This document shows positions 1 to 7,873 of a stretch of 39,334 nt of DNA, piece by piece; positions within the stretch are counted from its first letter, which is position 1, and each line of letters starts with the position of its first letter. A program made the translations under genes and the position numbers. Source of the DNA: Paenibacillus ehimensis NBRC 15659 (GTDB lineage: Bacteria; Bacillota; Bacilli; Paenibacillales; NBRC-103111); the NCBI RefSeq assembly GCF_004000785.1, contig NZ_BILX01000064.1, positions 1 to 39,334 of the forward strand, written 5' to 3'. The notes under the pieces are model-generated. The model was not told where the DNA came from. It saw only the letters and a list, made by a program, of their open reading frames with translations, and made no database searches.

Positions 1-85
1 TTCGTTACTAGCTTATTTGAATCTCATACTGAGATTCGCACGTTACTCGTTGTTCAGTTTTCAAAGAGCAAGCTTGTCTTACTCG
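1..85 (-). promoter_or_regulatory. rRNA operon leader with boxA, upstream of an off-window 16S gene
   Basis: Read on the minus strand, 70..55 is TGCTCTTTGAAAACTG, the boxA-type antitermination motif followed by the GAAAACTGAACA string typical of Bacillus and Paenibacillus rRNA leaders. Further downstream, 19..37 forms a perfect 8-bp hairpin (GAATCTCA, 3-nt loop, TGAGATTC), the sort of element found in 16S leader processing stems. Two promoters lie just upstream. I infer that a 16S rRNA gene begins on the minus strand beyond position 1; no 16S sequence itself is visible here. Confidence 0.75.
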
Positions 86-114
86 CAATGTTGCCGCCGA
101 AGCAGCGAAAAAAT

Positions 115-144
115 AATATATCATGTTAGCTGCTTTGAAGTCAA
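115..144 (-). promoter_or_regulatory. rRNA operon promoter P2
   Basis: On the minus strand a -35 TTGACT (144..139) is followed after 18 bp by a -10 TATATT (120..115). It shares an identical 14-base stretch across the -10 region with the promoter about 130 bp upstream and lies about 45 bp before boxA, as expected for tandem rrn promoters. Confidence 0.7.
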
Positions 145-247
145 TAGCAATTTTTTCTTCCAATCCGTCTCGAAAGTACGAATCAATCGAAGCAGATCAG
201 GTGTTTGTTTGCTTGACTCACGACCGCCTCTCAACGGCCGGAAGAAC

Positions 248-276
248 AATATATCATGTTAATTGATAATAAGCAA
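248..276 (-). promoter_or_regulatory. rRNA operon promoter P1
   Basis: On the minus strand a -35 TTGCTT (276..271) and a -10 TATATT (253..248) are separated by 17 bp. The sequence from 261 to 248 is identical to that from 128 to 115 in P2. The stretch between P1 and the gene ending at 444 shows no gene; short reading frames there look accidental. Confidence 0.62.
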
Positions 277-443
277 CATACAATTTTTTTCCTTGCGGTT
301 TATCTGATAAAAGGAAAACCGTGTTTAGGCCTTCCCCTTACCAGATGTACACGACAAAGTTATATTCCAATTTAGTGCCGGAACCAAATTACAATCGGAC
401 CCAAACGGAATTGCAACTCGCAGGCTTGATCACCATTCGAATC

Positions 444-1277
444 TTACAGCCCCCGCTGCCGCATCGCCTCGAACAAGACGACGGTAGCGGCCATCGCCGC
501 ATTCAGCGATTCGGCGCGTCCCTTCATCGGGATTAGCACCTGATGCCTGGCAAGCAGCCTCACTTCCTCGGAGACGCCTTGCCCTTCGTTACCGATGACA
601 AACCACGTGGATTCGCGAAAATCGTGCTCGTAGCAGCTTACCGCCCCTTGGAGGCTTGTAGCGACAACCTGCACGCCGGACTCGGTCGCCCGCGGCAGCC
701 ATTCGGTCAAGTCGCCTTGGACAATCGGCAGATGAAAAAGCGATCCCATCGTCGAGCGCACCGTCTTCGGATTATACAGATCGACGGTCCCTTTGCCAAG
801 CAGCACGCCCGAGGCCCCGACCGCATCGGCGCTGCGGATGATCGTCCCCAGATTGCCGGGGTCCTGGATGCCGTCGATGACGACGACCAGTCCGTTCGGC
901 TCACTGGCTGCGAGCAGATCGCTTCCGCGCCACGGCAGCTTCGGCACGACTGCGAACACGGGCTGCGGCGTCTCGGTGTCCGTGCATTTGGCCAGCACGG
1001 CTTCCGTTACCGGCACGCATTCCGTTCCTTTAGCCGCTGCATCCTCCAGCAGCCCGGCAATCGCTTGCTTCTTATCTGCGGCGTAAATCAATACCTCGGG
1101 CACCAGGTCGCCGGTGCGGAGCGCCTCCTGCACAAGATGGACGCCTTCGATCAGGAAGCGCCCCTGCTTGTCCCTCCCTTTACGGCTGAGCAGCTCGGTC
1201 CACTGCTTTACCCGCGGGTTTTGAACCGAGCTAAGGATGGCCGATTCACTGGAAACTGTCTTTTTTTTATCGTTCAT
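444..1277 (-). CDS. TrmH/SpoU-family RNA 2'-O-ribose methyltransferase
   Basis: This is a 277-residue SPOUT methyltransferase of the TrmH/RlmB class, predicted to transfer a methyl group from S-adenosylmethionine to a ribose 2'-OH in tRNA or 23S rRNA. An N-terminal substrate-binding domain (about 20-100, with the typical RFLIEG strand near residue 42) precedes the SPOUT domain. Three motifs are visible: DGIQDPGNLGTIIRSADA (motif 1), VIGNEGQGVS (motif 2) and IPMKGRAESLNAAMA (motif 3), which together form the trefoil-knot cofactor site. The start codon is 17 bp after the stop of the KtrA-like gene, so the two are probably co-transcribed. In related genomes a YsgA-type gene lies near sspI and pheST; here it borders an rRNA operon instead. 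The exact nucleotide target cannot be told from sequence. Confidence 0.9.
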   Translation of the reverse strand: MNDKKKTVSSESAILSSVQNPRVKQWTELLSRKGRDKQGRFLIEGVHLVQEALRTGDLVPEVLIYAADKKQAIAGLLEDAAAKGTECVPVTEAVLAKCTDTETPQPVFAVVPKLPWRGSDLLAASEPNGLVVVIDGIQDPGNLGTIIRSADAVGASGVLLGKGTVDLYNPKTVRSTMGSLFHLPIVQGDLTEWLPRATESGVQVVATSLQGAVSCYEHDFRESTWFVIGNEGQGVSEEVRLLARHQVLIPMKGRAESLNAAMAATVVLFEAMRQRGL

Positions 1278-1294
1278 ACGATTTCTTTTGCCCT

Positions 1295-1954
1295 CTATTC
1301 CGCAAACGTCTTTTCGAAATTTTTCAAATCCTCGTTCGTCCCTACGACAACCAGAATGTCGTTATATTTTATGATATCTTCGGCGTGCGGAGCGATGTTC
1401 ATCTTGTCTCCGGTTCGGATCGCCATCACGTTGCAGCCGTATTTGGCGCGAATATCGAGCTCTCTCAGATTACGGCCGACCATTTGCCCAACCGCTTGAA
1501 CCTCGACGATGCTGTAGTCTTCCGAAAGCTCGATGTAATCGATAATGTTGGATGAAATTAAATGATGGGCCACCCGGACACCCATATCGCGCTCCGGATA
1601 AATAACCTTATCCGCCCCTACTTTTGCGAGCACCTTGCCGTGCAGCTCGTTCTGCGCCTTGACCACAACCTTCGGCACGCCGATTTCCTTGACGATGATC
1701 GTTGTCAGAATGCTAGCCTGAATATCTTGTCCGATTGCGACGATGACGACGTCGAAATTGCGCAATCCGAGCGCGCGCAGCGCTTCTTCATCGGTGGAAT
1801 CGGCCTGAACGACGTGCGTCACAATATTCGACACTTCCTGCGTCCGCTGCTCGCTGCTGTCGATCGCCAGCACTTCAAAGCCGAGATTCGATAACGTTTT
1901 GGCAACGCTGGAGCCGAAGCGTCCCATGCCGATGACGGCGAATTGTTTTTTCAT
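1295..1954 (-). CDS. Potassium uptake regulatory subunit, KtrA/KtrC-type RCK protein
   Basis: This 219-residue cytoplasmic protein is the size of KtrA/KtrC. An N-terminal RCK/TrkA-N Rossmann domain carries the dinucleotide loop GMGRFGSSVA (residues 9-18), and an RCK_C domain follows from about residue 135. Such rings bind ATP/ADP or NAD(H) and gate a KtrB/KtrD potassium channel. No channel gene is in the window, so this may be an orphan regulator in the manner of B. subtilis KtrC. The ATG is preceded by AAGGGGG with a 10-nt spacer, and a sigma-A promoter lies just upstream. Whether it is KtrA or KtrC is not decided. Confidence 0.9.
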   Translation of the reverse strand: MKKQFAVIGMGRFGSSVAKTLSNLGFEVLAIDSSEQRTQEVSNIVTHVVQADSTDEEALRALGLRNFDVVIVAIGQDIQASILTTIIVKEIGVPKVVVKAQNELHGKVLAKVGADKVIYPERDMGVRVAHHLISSNIIDYIELSEDYSIVEVQAVGQMVGRNLRELDIRAKYGCNVMAIRTGDKMNIAPHAEDIIKYNDILVVVGTNEDLKNFEKTFAE

Positions 1955-1982
1955 CCGTGCTCATCCCCCTTCTCATTTCTTT

Positions 1983-2012
1983 ATTATATCAAGAAGCGCG
2001 GCAGTTCACCAA
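1983..2012 (-). promoter_or_regulatory. Sigma-A promoter for the ktrA-like gene
   Basis: On the minus strand a perfect -10 TATAAT (1988..1983) follows a weak -35 TTGGTG (2012..2007) at 18 bp. Transcription would begin about 20 nt before the start codon. Confidence 0.55.
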
Positions 2013-2025
2013 AGTTCGTGCCGAA

Positions 2026-2055
2026 GCATGAAACTAATTCAAGCGGAGCATATTA
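2026..2055 (+). promoter_or_regulatory. Sigma-G (forespore) promoter of sspI
   Basis: GCATG at 2026..2030 and CATATTA at 2049..2055 are 18 bp apart. They match the sigma-G consensus GHATR-N18-CATNHTA at every defined position. The location 55 bp before a spore-protein gene agrees with forespore expression. Confidence 0.75.
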
Positions 2056-2110
2056 ATAAAAGCGAAATCGCATCAACCAAGTGGAAAAGACAACAAAGCG
2101 AGGAACTGCC

Positions 2111-2314
2111 ATGAACCTGAATTTGCGGCAAGCGATCATTCAGCGCATGCATGACAAAAGCAACGAAGAGCTCTTTGAAGTTATTGCGGATTCGATGGAT
2201 GCGGAAGAACGTGTGCTGCCGGGCCTTGGAGTATTGTTCGAAATTATTTGGAAGCACAGCGAAGCGGATGCGCAGAACCAGATGGTCGCGACGCTCAAAG
2301 AACATTTGGCTTAA
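2111..2314 (+). CDS. sspI: Small acid-soluble spore protein SspI
   Basis: This 67-residue protein matches the minor small acid-soluble spore protein family SspI along its length: it opens with MNLNLRQAII and contains the family signature LPGLGVLFEIIWKHS. These proteins accumulate in the forespore. An in-frame ATG exists 30 bp earlier, but the start at 2111 is preferred because AGCGAGGA sits a few bases before it and the product then begins exactly as family members do. The gene is monocistronic, with its own sigma-G promoter and a terminator hairpin right after the stop, and it faces the dehydrogenase cluster convergently. Confidence 0.95.
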   Translation: MNLNLRQAIIQRMHDKSNEELFEVIADSMDAEERVLPGLGVLFEIIWKHSEADAQNQMVATLKEHLA

Positions 2315-2320
2315 AACGGC

Positions 2321-2357
2321 AAAAAAGCGTGCGGGGAACGGCCCCTGCGCGCTTTTC
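2321..2357. terminator. Terminator hairpin between sspI and the convergent dehydrogenase gene
   Basis: AAAAGCGTGCGGGG and CCCCTGCGCGCTTTT form a GC-rich stem with small bulges around a short loop. The stem is flanked by A-runs and T-runs on both strands, so it can act in both directions. Confidence 0.75.
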
Positions 2358-2373
2358 CGTCATATTATTGCAA

Positions 2374-3477
2374 TTAGTCGAAAATACTTCGGGCCGGGCC
2401 GGCTTTCAATGGCGCCGGACGTTCACAACTGCTGTGCATCTCATAATGCTTTCCATGCGTAGAAGCGTCATGGAAGCCATGCATGGCCTCCAATACGTGA
2501 TAGGCCAGCTCCCCGTTGGCACGGTTGGTCCGCCCTTGTCGAAGCGCTGAGGCCATATCCAGTACGCCAAGACCGCGACAGTTGTCCGTAAAGCCATGGG
2601 TAAGCGGCATAAGGCTGAATTCCGTCGCGTCATAGCGGCGGACCCGTACCGGCCCTCCGAACGTGTTCGGATCCGGTACGCTAAGCGTCCCCTCGCTTCC
2701 GTAAATCTCAATCCGGGGCAGCTCTGTTCCGCCGAACGCGTCGAACGAGGTGATGATCGTTCCGATCGCGCCGCTGCGGAAGTCGATTACGCCCGCAATA
2801 TGGGTCGGCGTCTCCACCTGAATCGTGCGGCCGAATTTAGGCTGGCTTGTTATCGTGCGCTGCGGGTACGAGATGCCTGCCGAGCCCGTAACCCGGCGGA
2901 TCGGTCCAAGCATAGCCACGAGGGCGGTTAAATAATAAGGCCCCATATCAAACATCGGCCCCCCGCCCTTCGCATAGTAAAATTCGGGGTCGGGATGCCA
3001 ATGCTCATGGCCCCGCCCGATCATAAACGCGGAGGCCGCCACCGGCACGCCGATCCAGCCGTCTTCGATCAGCTTGATGCAGGTCTGAATGCCACCGCCG
3101 AGAAACGTGTCGGGGGCGCTGCCGACGAGCCGCCCTTTCTCTGCCGCCTTAGCCAGAATCGCCTGCCCTTCTTCCCGGGTTACGGCGAGCGGCTTCTCGA
3201 CGTAGACATGCTTGCCGGCTTCCAGCGCTTGCAGGCATACTTCGGCATGCGCGGCGGGAATCGTCAAGTTGATCACGATATCGATAGCCGGGTCGGCCAG
3301 CAGTTCGGCCGGCGTGCAGGCTTTCGGGATGCCGTATTCCTCGGCGCTCGCCCGCGCCCGGGCGAGGTTCAAATCGGCACAAGCCACGACTTCAAGCTCC
3401 GGATTTAAGATTAAATTTTGTAAATAGATACCGCTGATTTTGCCGCAGCCGACGATGCCTGCTTTTAGTTTATTCAT
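2374..3477 (-). CDS. Gfo/Idh/MocA-family NAD(P)-dependent oxidoreductase
   Basis: This is a 367-residue soluble dehydrogenase. The N-terminal Rossmann fold has GIVGCGKISG (residues 8-17) and the family EKPLAVT motif (near 96) whose lysine takes part in catalysis. The C-terminal GFO_IDH_MocA alpha/beta domain follows, with GGPMFDMGPYYL in the substrate region. Family members oxidise or epimerise sugars, inositols and other polyols. The ATG overlaps the stop of the ThuA gene by 4 bases (ATGA), indicating translational coupling. It is the last gene of the LacI-headed cluster. The substrate cannot be named from sequence; a cyclitol or glycoside oxidation route is an inference from the ThuA partner. 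Confidence 0.9.
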   Translation of the reverse strand: MNKLKAGIVGCGKISGIYLQNLILNPELEVVACADLNLARARASAEEYGIPKACTPAELLADPAIDIVINLTIPAAHAEVCLQALEAGKHVYVEKPLAVTREEGQAILAKAAEKGRLVGSAPDTFLGGGIQTCIKLIEDGWIGVPVAASAFMIGRGHEHWHPDPEFYYAKGGGPMFDMGPYYLTALVAMLGPIRRVTGSAGISYPQRTITSQPKFGRTIQVETPTHIAGVIDFRSGAIGTIITSFDAFGGTELPRIEIYGSEGTLSVPDPNTFGGPVRVRRYDATEFSLMPLTHGFTDNCRGLGVLDMASALRQGRTNRANGELAYHVLEAMHGFHDASTHGKHYEMHSSCERPAPLKAGPARSIFD

Positions 3478-4160
3478 GGATCAATCCTCCGGGCCGCTTC
3501 CGCCCGCCCGTCCGAAGCCCACAGCAAGCCGCGCCGCATAATTTCGTTCACTTGGGGTATTTCCAGGATGCCCTTCTCATGGCCGAGCGAGCAGTAGAAT
3601 ACCCTCCCCGCTCCCCACCATTTCGTCCAGACGACGGGCATGTCGACCGCCCCATTGGGCGAATGCGGTCCAAGCGCAACCGGGAAACGCGTTATCGCCA
3701 ATACGTTAACTGCGGGATCGACGTGCATATAATACTGCTCGCTCCGCACGCGGAAATCTCCGATTCCGTCCAGCAGCGGATTGGAGCTCGAGATAAGCTT
3801 GACTTCGTAATCCACCCCGTTGTCTCCCGGATGAGCGACCCATTGTCCGCCGGTCATAAACTGCCATTCAACGTCCGTGCGGAACGCGTCGCACATTCCC
3901 CCATGGCAGCCTGCGAGCCCGGTGCCGTTCTGAACGGCCGCCGAGACGTTCCGGATGAGCGCCGGATCCGCTTCCCCCATCGACCATACCGGTACGATCA
4001 AATCCAGCGTCTTCAGCTTTTCCCCATCGGCGAACGCCTCAAGGGTATCCGACACTTCCACCTCAAATTCCGCGTCCGTCAGCAGGTCCCGGAACAGGGC
4101 GGCGATCTCCCCGGGCTGATGTCCCGGCCAGCCGCCCCAGACGATCAATGCTTTTTTCAT
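3474..4160 (-). CDS. ThuA-domain protein (trehalose-utilisation type, glutamine-amidotransferase-like fold)
   Basis: The product is 228 residues. It begins MKKALIVWGGWPGHQPGE, the usual ThuA opening, and contains GCHGGMCDAF (near residue 87), SEQYYMH (near 147) and a C-terminal YCSLGHEKGI block. The frame extends upstream, but the ATG at 4160 is chosen because AAAGGAGA lies 8-9 nt before it and the family N-terminus starts there. ThuA proteins occur with Gfo/Idh dehydrogenases in carbohydrate catabolic operons and are linked to 3-keto-glycoside or disaccharide use. This gene sits 16 bp after one such dehydrogenase and overlaps the next, so all three probably act in one pathway. The precise reaction is unknown. 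Confidence 0.88.
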   Translation of the reverse strand: MKKALIVWGGWPGHQPGEIAALFRDLLTDAEFEVEVSDTLEAFADGEKLKTLDLIVPVWSMGEADPALIRNVSAAVQNGTGLAGCHGGMCDAFRTDVEWQFMTGGQWVAHPGDNGVDYEVKLISSSNPLLDGIGDFRVRSEQYYMHVDPAVNVLAITRFPVALGPHSPNGAVDMPVVWTKWWGAGRVFYCSLGHEKGILEIPQVNEIMRRGLLWASDGRAEAARRIDP

Positions 4161-4176
4161 CCCCGATGTCTCCTTT

Positions 4177-5325
4177 CTACACTTCTTGGATGGAAACCCA
4201 GCGGCGCTCCGCGATCGACAGATCGACCGCTTCCAGTACCTGCTGGCTCTTGACGCCGTCCCTGAAGTTCGGGACCGGCTGCCGGTCTTCCCCAATCGCC
4301 TGCAGCAGCTCGACCGTCTCGTGGATTAACGTATGCTCGTAGCCAAGCGTATGGCCGGGAGGCCACCACGCTTCCGCATACGCATGAGACGGATCGGTCG
4401 CCAGTACGCGTCGGAAGCCCTGCACGTCGTCCGGATCATTGGCAAAAAAGACCTGCAGCTCGTTCATCCGCTCGAAGTCGAATTTTACGCTGCCTTGGCT
4501 TCCGTTAATTTCAAACGCATTTCGGCAGCGGCAGCCCCCTGCGATCCTCGTCGCCTCGAAGCTGCCCAGCGCTCCTCCCGCGAACCGGGCAAGGAACAAG
4601 GTGGCGTCGTCGACAGTGACCGGGCCGCGAGCTTGTTCTCCCCCCGCGGCATCAGCCGTCGCTGGCAGCGGCCTTTCCTTGACGAACGTTTCGTTCGTTC
4701 CGACGACTTCCGTCATATCTCCGACGAGGTAATGCGCGAGATCGATCAGATGAGCGCCCAAGTCGCCGTGAGCGCCGGAGCCGGCCACTTCCTTCTGCAG
4801 CCGCCACACGAGCGGGAATTCCGGATCGATAAGCCAGTCCTGCATAAACCAGGCGCGGAAGTGATAAATTTGCCCCAGACGGCCTTCGGCGATCAGCTTC
4901 TTCGCCAGCCGAACCGCGGGAACGAAGCGGTAATTGAAGCCGACCATATGCTTGACGCCGGCCGCTTCGACGGCCCTGAGCATGTCACGGGATTCGGCCA
5001 ACGTCAAGGCAAGCGGCTTCTCGCAAAACACATGCTTGCCCGCAGCGGCGGCCGCCAGCACGATCTCCTTGTGCACATGGCTCGGCGCATTAATATCGAC
5101 CAGATCGATATCCTCGCGCTGCAGGAGCTCCCGCCAGTCGGTCGTGCAGCTCTCCCATCCGAATTGCTGCGCCGCCTGCGTCACGGCTTCGGCATCGCGG
5201 CCGCAGATCGTTTTCATCACAGGCTTCGGCACCTTCGGAAAAAACATCGGCACATCGCGGTAAGCATGGCTGTGCGCCTTGCCCATAAACTTGTACCCGA
5301 TCATCCCTACGCGGACTTGTTTCAT
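4177..5325 (-). CDS. Gfo/Idh/MocA-family oxidoreductase
   Basis: This 382-residue protein is a second, divergent member of the family. GMIGYKFMGKAHSHAY (residues 8-23) is the nucleotide loop of the subgroup with FMG-HSxAY, and CEKPLALT (near 95) carries the catalytic lysine. The block HGDLGAHLIDLAHYLVGDM is the typical C-terminal domain region with GxHxxD-like spacing. A strong ribosome-binding site (GGAGGGAGG) precedes the ATG. It is the first structural gene after the LacI regulator (76-bp gap, no clear terminator) and is followed by thuA and the other dehydrogenase. Sugar or cyclitol specificity is undetermined. Confidence 0.9.
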   Translation of the reverse strand: MKQVRVGMIGYKFMGKAHSHAYRDVPMFFPKVPKPVMKTICGRDAEAVTQAAQQFGWESCTTDWRELLQREDIDLVDINAPSHVHKEIVLAAAAAGKHVFCEKPLALTLAESRDMLRAVEAAGVKHMVGFNYRFVPAVRLAKKLIAEGRLGQIYHFRAWFMQDWLIDPEFPLVWRLQKEVAGSGAHGDLGAHLIDLAHYLVGDMTEVVGTNETFVKERPLPATADAAGGEQARGPVTVDDATLFLARFAGGALGSFEATRIAGGCRCRNAFEINGSQGSVKFDFERMNELQVFFANDPDDVQGFRRVLATDPSHAYAEAWWPPGHTLGYEHTLIHETVELLQAIGEDRQPVPNFRDGVKSQQVLEAVDLSIAERRWVSIQEV

Positions 5326-5401
5326 CTTCGGTTCCTCCCTCCTTTGGCCTGTGGCTTATTACCCTTCGCCGTCCCTTAGCGAATCGGGCCCCGCGACGGT
5401 G

Positions 5402-6475
5402 TTACCGCAGGATCCGGCATGATTGCCGCACGACAAGCCTCGTATCCAGCTTAACGCTGAAGCTCTCCAATGCGCCGCCCGTCTCGTTCCCCCCGCCGAC
5501 GCGTCTCAGCACCTGCTCCGCCGCCAGCCGGCCCATCTCGTAAAACGGCACGGCGACGCTGGTCAGCGGAGGGTCGGTCACGCGGGCGGCCTCCGAGTCG
5601 TCATAGCCGACAATGGCGTAATCCCGGCCGGGAACGTGCCCGTACTCGCGAAGCCCCTGCATCAAGCCGATCGCCATCCGGTCGTTCGAGGCGAATACCG
5701 CCTCGATCCGGTTCAAATGCGGATGCATGGCCGCTGCCGCTTTAATTCCGCTTGTCAGGCTGTAGTTGCCTTCGTAGTACAAATGCGGGGGCAGGTCGCC
5801 CGGAGCCTTGGCTTCCGCCGGCAGCAGCCCCGCTTCGCGCATGGCCTGCATGTATCCCCGCAGCCGGTCGCCGCTGTTGGAAAATTCGGGCGAGCCGCTC
5901 AAGAACGCAATGTTCCGGTATCCGAGATCGAGCAGATGCCGCACCGCGCGGTAGCTGCCTCCCTCATGATCCGCATCCACTTCATTAAACCGCTCCCCGC
6001 TCATATGCTGGTTGATCAGACAAAATGGAAATCCACCGTCCTCCAATTTTTTCAGCTCCGCCCGCTCCGAGGGCGTATCCGTTGCTCCGAGAATCACGCA
6101 GGCATCCACCTTCTGCGACCGAAAAATACTGCTGTAATCGCTTTCCTCTCCGGGAACGCGGAATTTCAGCAGCATATCGTAGCCTGAAGCCTTCACCTGC
6201 TCCCCGATGCCGCTGAGCACTTCGGAGAAATAGTAAGTCGAGAAAATGTGCACTTTCGGCACGTAAGGCAGCACGACGCCCAAATTGCCGCTTCGGCGGC
6301 GGGCGAAGCTTTGGGCAATCGCGTTCGGATGATAATTTAAAGTTTTGGCGGCCTGAAGCACCCGCTGCCGGGTCTGCTCCTTCATCGGACCGACGTCGTT
6401 GAATACCCGGGAAACCGTCGCTTCGGATACGCCCGCCAGTTCTGCAACTTCCTTTCGGGTTACGATTGCAGCCAT
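5402..6475 (-). CDS. LacI-family transcriptional regulator
   Basis: This 357-residue regulator has an N-terminal LacI helix-turn-helix (residues 5-50: TRKEVAELAGVSEATVSRVF, then the hinge helix region NPNAIAQSFARR-like) and a periplasmic-binding-protein-like effector domain. It lies directly upstream of, and in line with, the dehydrogenase-thuA-dehydrogenase genes, so it most likely controls them and itself in response to a carbohydrate. A near-perfect palindrome with a central CG sits at its own transcription start. The ribosome-binding site is an unusual run of seven G's followed by AG just before the ATG. The effector cannot be predicted. Confidence 0.92.
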   Translation of the reverse strand: MAAIVTRKEVAELAGVSEATVSRVFNDVGPMKEQTRQRVLQAAKTLNYHPNAIAQSFARRRSGNLGVVLPYVPKVHIFSTYYFSEVLSGIGEQVKASGYDMLLKFRVPGEESDYSSIFRSQKVDACVILGATDTPSERAELKKLEDGGFPFCLINQHMSGERFNEVDADHEGGSYRAVRHLLDLGYRNIAFLSGSPEFSNSGDRLRGYMQAMREAGLLPAEAKAPGDLPPHLYYEGNYSLTSGIKAAAAMHPHLNRIEAVFASNDRMAIGLMQGLREYGHVPGRDYAIVGYDDSEAARVTDPPLTSVAVPFYEMGRLAAEQVLRRVGGGNETGGALESFSVKLDTRLVVRQSCRILR

Positions 6476-6491
6476 CTCCCCCCCAAAAAAA

Positions 6492-6507
6492 ATGTACGCG
6501 CGTTCAT
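6492..6507. promoter_or_regulatory. Candidate LacI-family operator
   Basis: ATGTACGCGCGTTCAT is a 16-bp palindrome with 14 of 16 symmetric positions and a central CG step, the usual layout of LacI-family sites. It overlaps the end of the -10 box and covers the transcription start of the lacI-type gene, an ideal place for autorepression. Confidence 0.6.
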
Positions 6508-6535
6508 TATCTCACGCTCCGGCTTTTCATGTCAA
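6506..6535 (-). promoter_or_regulatory. Sigma-A promoter of the lacI-dehydrogenase cluster
   Basis: On the minus strand a perfect -35 TTGACA (6535..6530) and a -10 GATAAT (6511..6506) are 18 bp apart. The -10 is immediately followed by the palindromic operator candidate. Confidence 0.75.
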
Positions 6536-6749
6536 CCCCGCAAGGGGAGATTGCCGCTGCCAGAGCCTTACCGAAGCCGTTGCCGCCATTCGATATCGTA
6601 TCGGGAAATGGGAGTACAGGATATAACGAAGATCGCCCGCTCTTTTCAATAAAAAGTAATAATTTTCACCTATTGACAGCTGCCCAATTATAGGAAACGA
6701 TTATTGACATAACGACGTTCATCAACAAACGAAGACGAGGGGAGAGGTA

Positions 6750-7499
6750 GTGTTGGACACCTCATTGTATTTGGAGGAACTGGCGTTAATCAGGCCTGAC
6801 AACCGGTTTAAGGCGCAGCTGTCTTTTTGCAGCCGTACCTATCCATATGAAGATGCGGAAGCTTTAAGCATTCTGCACGAGCAAGAGCTTGCTTATTACC
6901 GGAAGCTTCAATATAAAAGAAAGCACAGCTTTATCCTCGGCCGTTACTGCGCGAAGCAGGCGATCTCCGCGTACAACCGGATGGGAGAACCTCAGCTTCG
7001 GCACATATGGGTGCAGCAGGGGGTGTTCCAGCAGCCTGTGGTCATGCTTCCGCGAACCGAGCCTCTTCAGATCACCATTACGCATTGCGATCATATCGCG
7101 GCTGCCATTGCGTTCCCGGAGGCCCATCCGTTAGGCATCGACTTGGAGAAAATCGACGGTGCCAACGTCAATGCCATCGAATCGCAGATTACGGCGCCCG
7201 AGAAGCAAATGATCGCGGACACCTCACTTGAATACGAGGCCGCGCTCACGATGCTGTGGACCTCCAAGGAATCCTTGTCGAAGATTTTGAAGACCGGACT
7301 CATGACCCCGCTCCCCGTGTATGAAATCAATCATATGGATATTAAGCAAGACTACGTCGTCACCAGTTATGCGAATTTCGCCCAATATCGTAGCGTATCG
7401 TTCCGCGCCGGCAGCTACATGTGCTCGATCACACTTCCGAAAAGAACCGAATTGGAAGTGAACATTCCGGAGATTCAGCGCTTGTTCGGTGCCCCGTAA
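6750..7499 (+). CDS. Sfp-type 4'-phosphopantetheinyl transferase superfamily protein
   Basis: This 249-residue protein carries the Sfp-type signatures: LGRYCAKQAI (63-72), ITITHCDH (108-115), the magnesium-binding GIDLEKI (129-135, with D131 and E133), and WTSKESLSKIL (170-180, with K173 and E174). Enzymes of this kind transfer the phosphopantetheine arm of CoA to a serine of acyl- or peptidyl-carrier proteins. There are no polyketide or non-ribosomal peptide genes in the window, so its carrier protein is encoded elsewhere. The start is GTG at 6750, or TTG three bases later, both served by GAGGGGAGAGG. The gene is monocistronic. Confidence 0.88.
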   Translation: MLDTSLYLEELALIRPDNRFKAQLSFCSRTYPYEDAEALSILHEQELAYYRKLQYKRKHSFILGRYCAKQAISAYNRMGEPQLRHIWVQQGVFQQPVVMLPRTEPLQITITHCDHIAAAIAFPEAHPLGIDLEKIDGANVNAIESQITAPEKQMIADTSLEYEAALTMLWTSKESLSKILKTGLMTPLPVYEINHMDIKQDYVVTSYANFAQYRSVSFRAGSYMCSITLPKRTELEVNIPEIQRLFGAP

Positions 7500-7873
7500 G
7501 CTGCAAAGCTTGAACGAGGATAGAGAATGATGTCGGAGCTTGCTGTAGAATGAGCGCGAATCCGCTCGGTTGGTGTCGTTAATCTAAGGATAGTGGGAAT
7601 AATGCCCATTTAACGCAGCCGACCGCTACTCGTCGCCGTCCGTTCCCCGGGCAGCATTTCGCGAAGCGGCGGCCGCGGCGAGTTACATTCGTACCGCCCA
7701 ATCGTAATGTGGGGCAATGCGCCAGTATTCGCGGATACTCTCAAGCGTATTGCTCGCCCTCCCGGCAGCCCGGACTAAGCGTCCACCGCTTGACTTGCTA
7801 TCCCGGTTGGAACGCTCTATGCTGAAGATAGCAGACTTAACCGAACCATTCCGACTTCGATGGAGGTGCCGCA
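7500..7873. other. 374-bp intergenic region before the two-component pair
   Basis: No convincing gene is visible. The left two thirds show no recognisable signal. At 7777..7791 AAGCG-TCCAC-CGCTT is a small inverted repeat directly before the -35 of the downstream promoter, possibly a regulator site. Confidence 0.5.
7795..7823 (+). promoter_or_regulatory. Probable sigma-A promoter of the response regulator-kinase pair
   Basis: TTGCTA (7795..7800) and TATGCT (7818..7823) are separated by 17 bp, each matching 4 of 6 consensus positions. This would give a leader of about 44 nt before the response regulator at 7874. Confidence 0.45.

Noticed and set aside
285..325. CGGTTT/AAACCG hairpin near the rRNA promoters
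   Set aside because: Only 6 bp and no T-run in a useful direction; not a credible terminator.
543..1499. A 318-codon plus-strand frame
   Set aside because: It is antisense to the TrmH-type and KtrA-type genes and has no recognisable domain or ribosome-binding site.
6671..6709. Two TATTGACA repeats 31 bp apart upstream of the phosphopantetheinyl transferase
   Set aside because: Both give a perfect -35, but no reasonable -10 is found 15-19 bp after either one, so I do not call a promoter.
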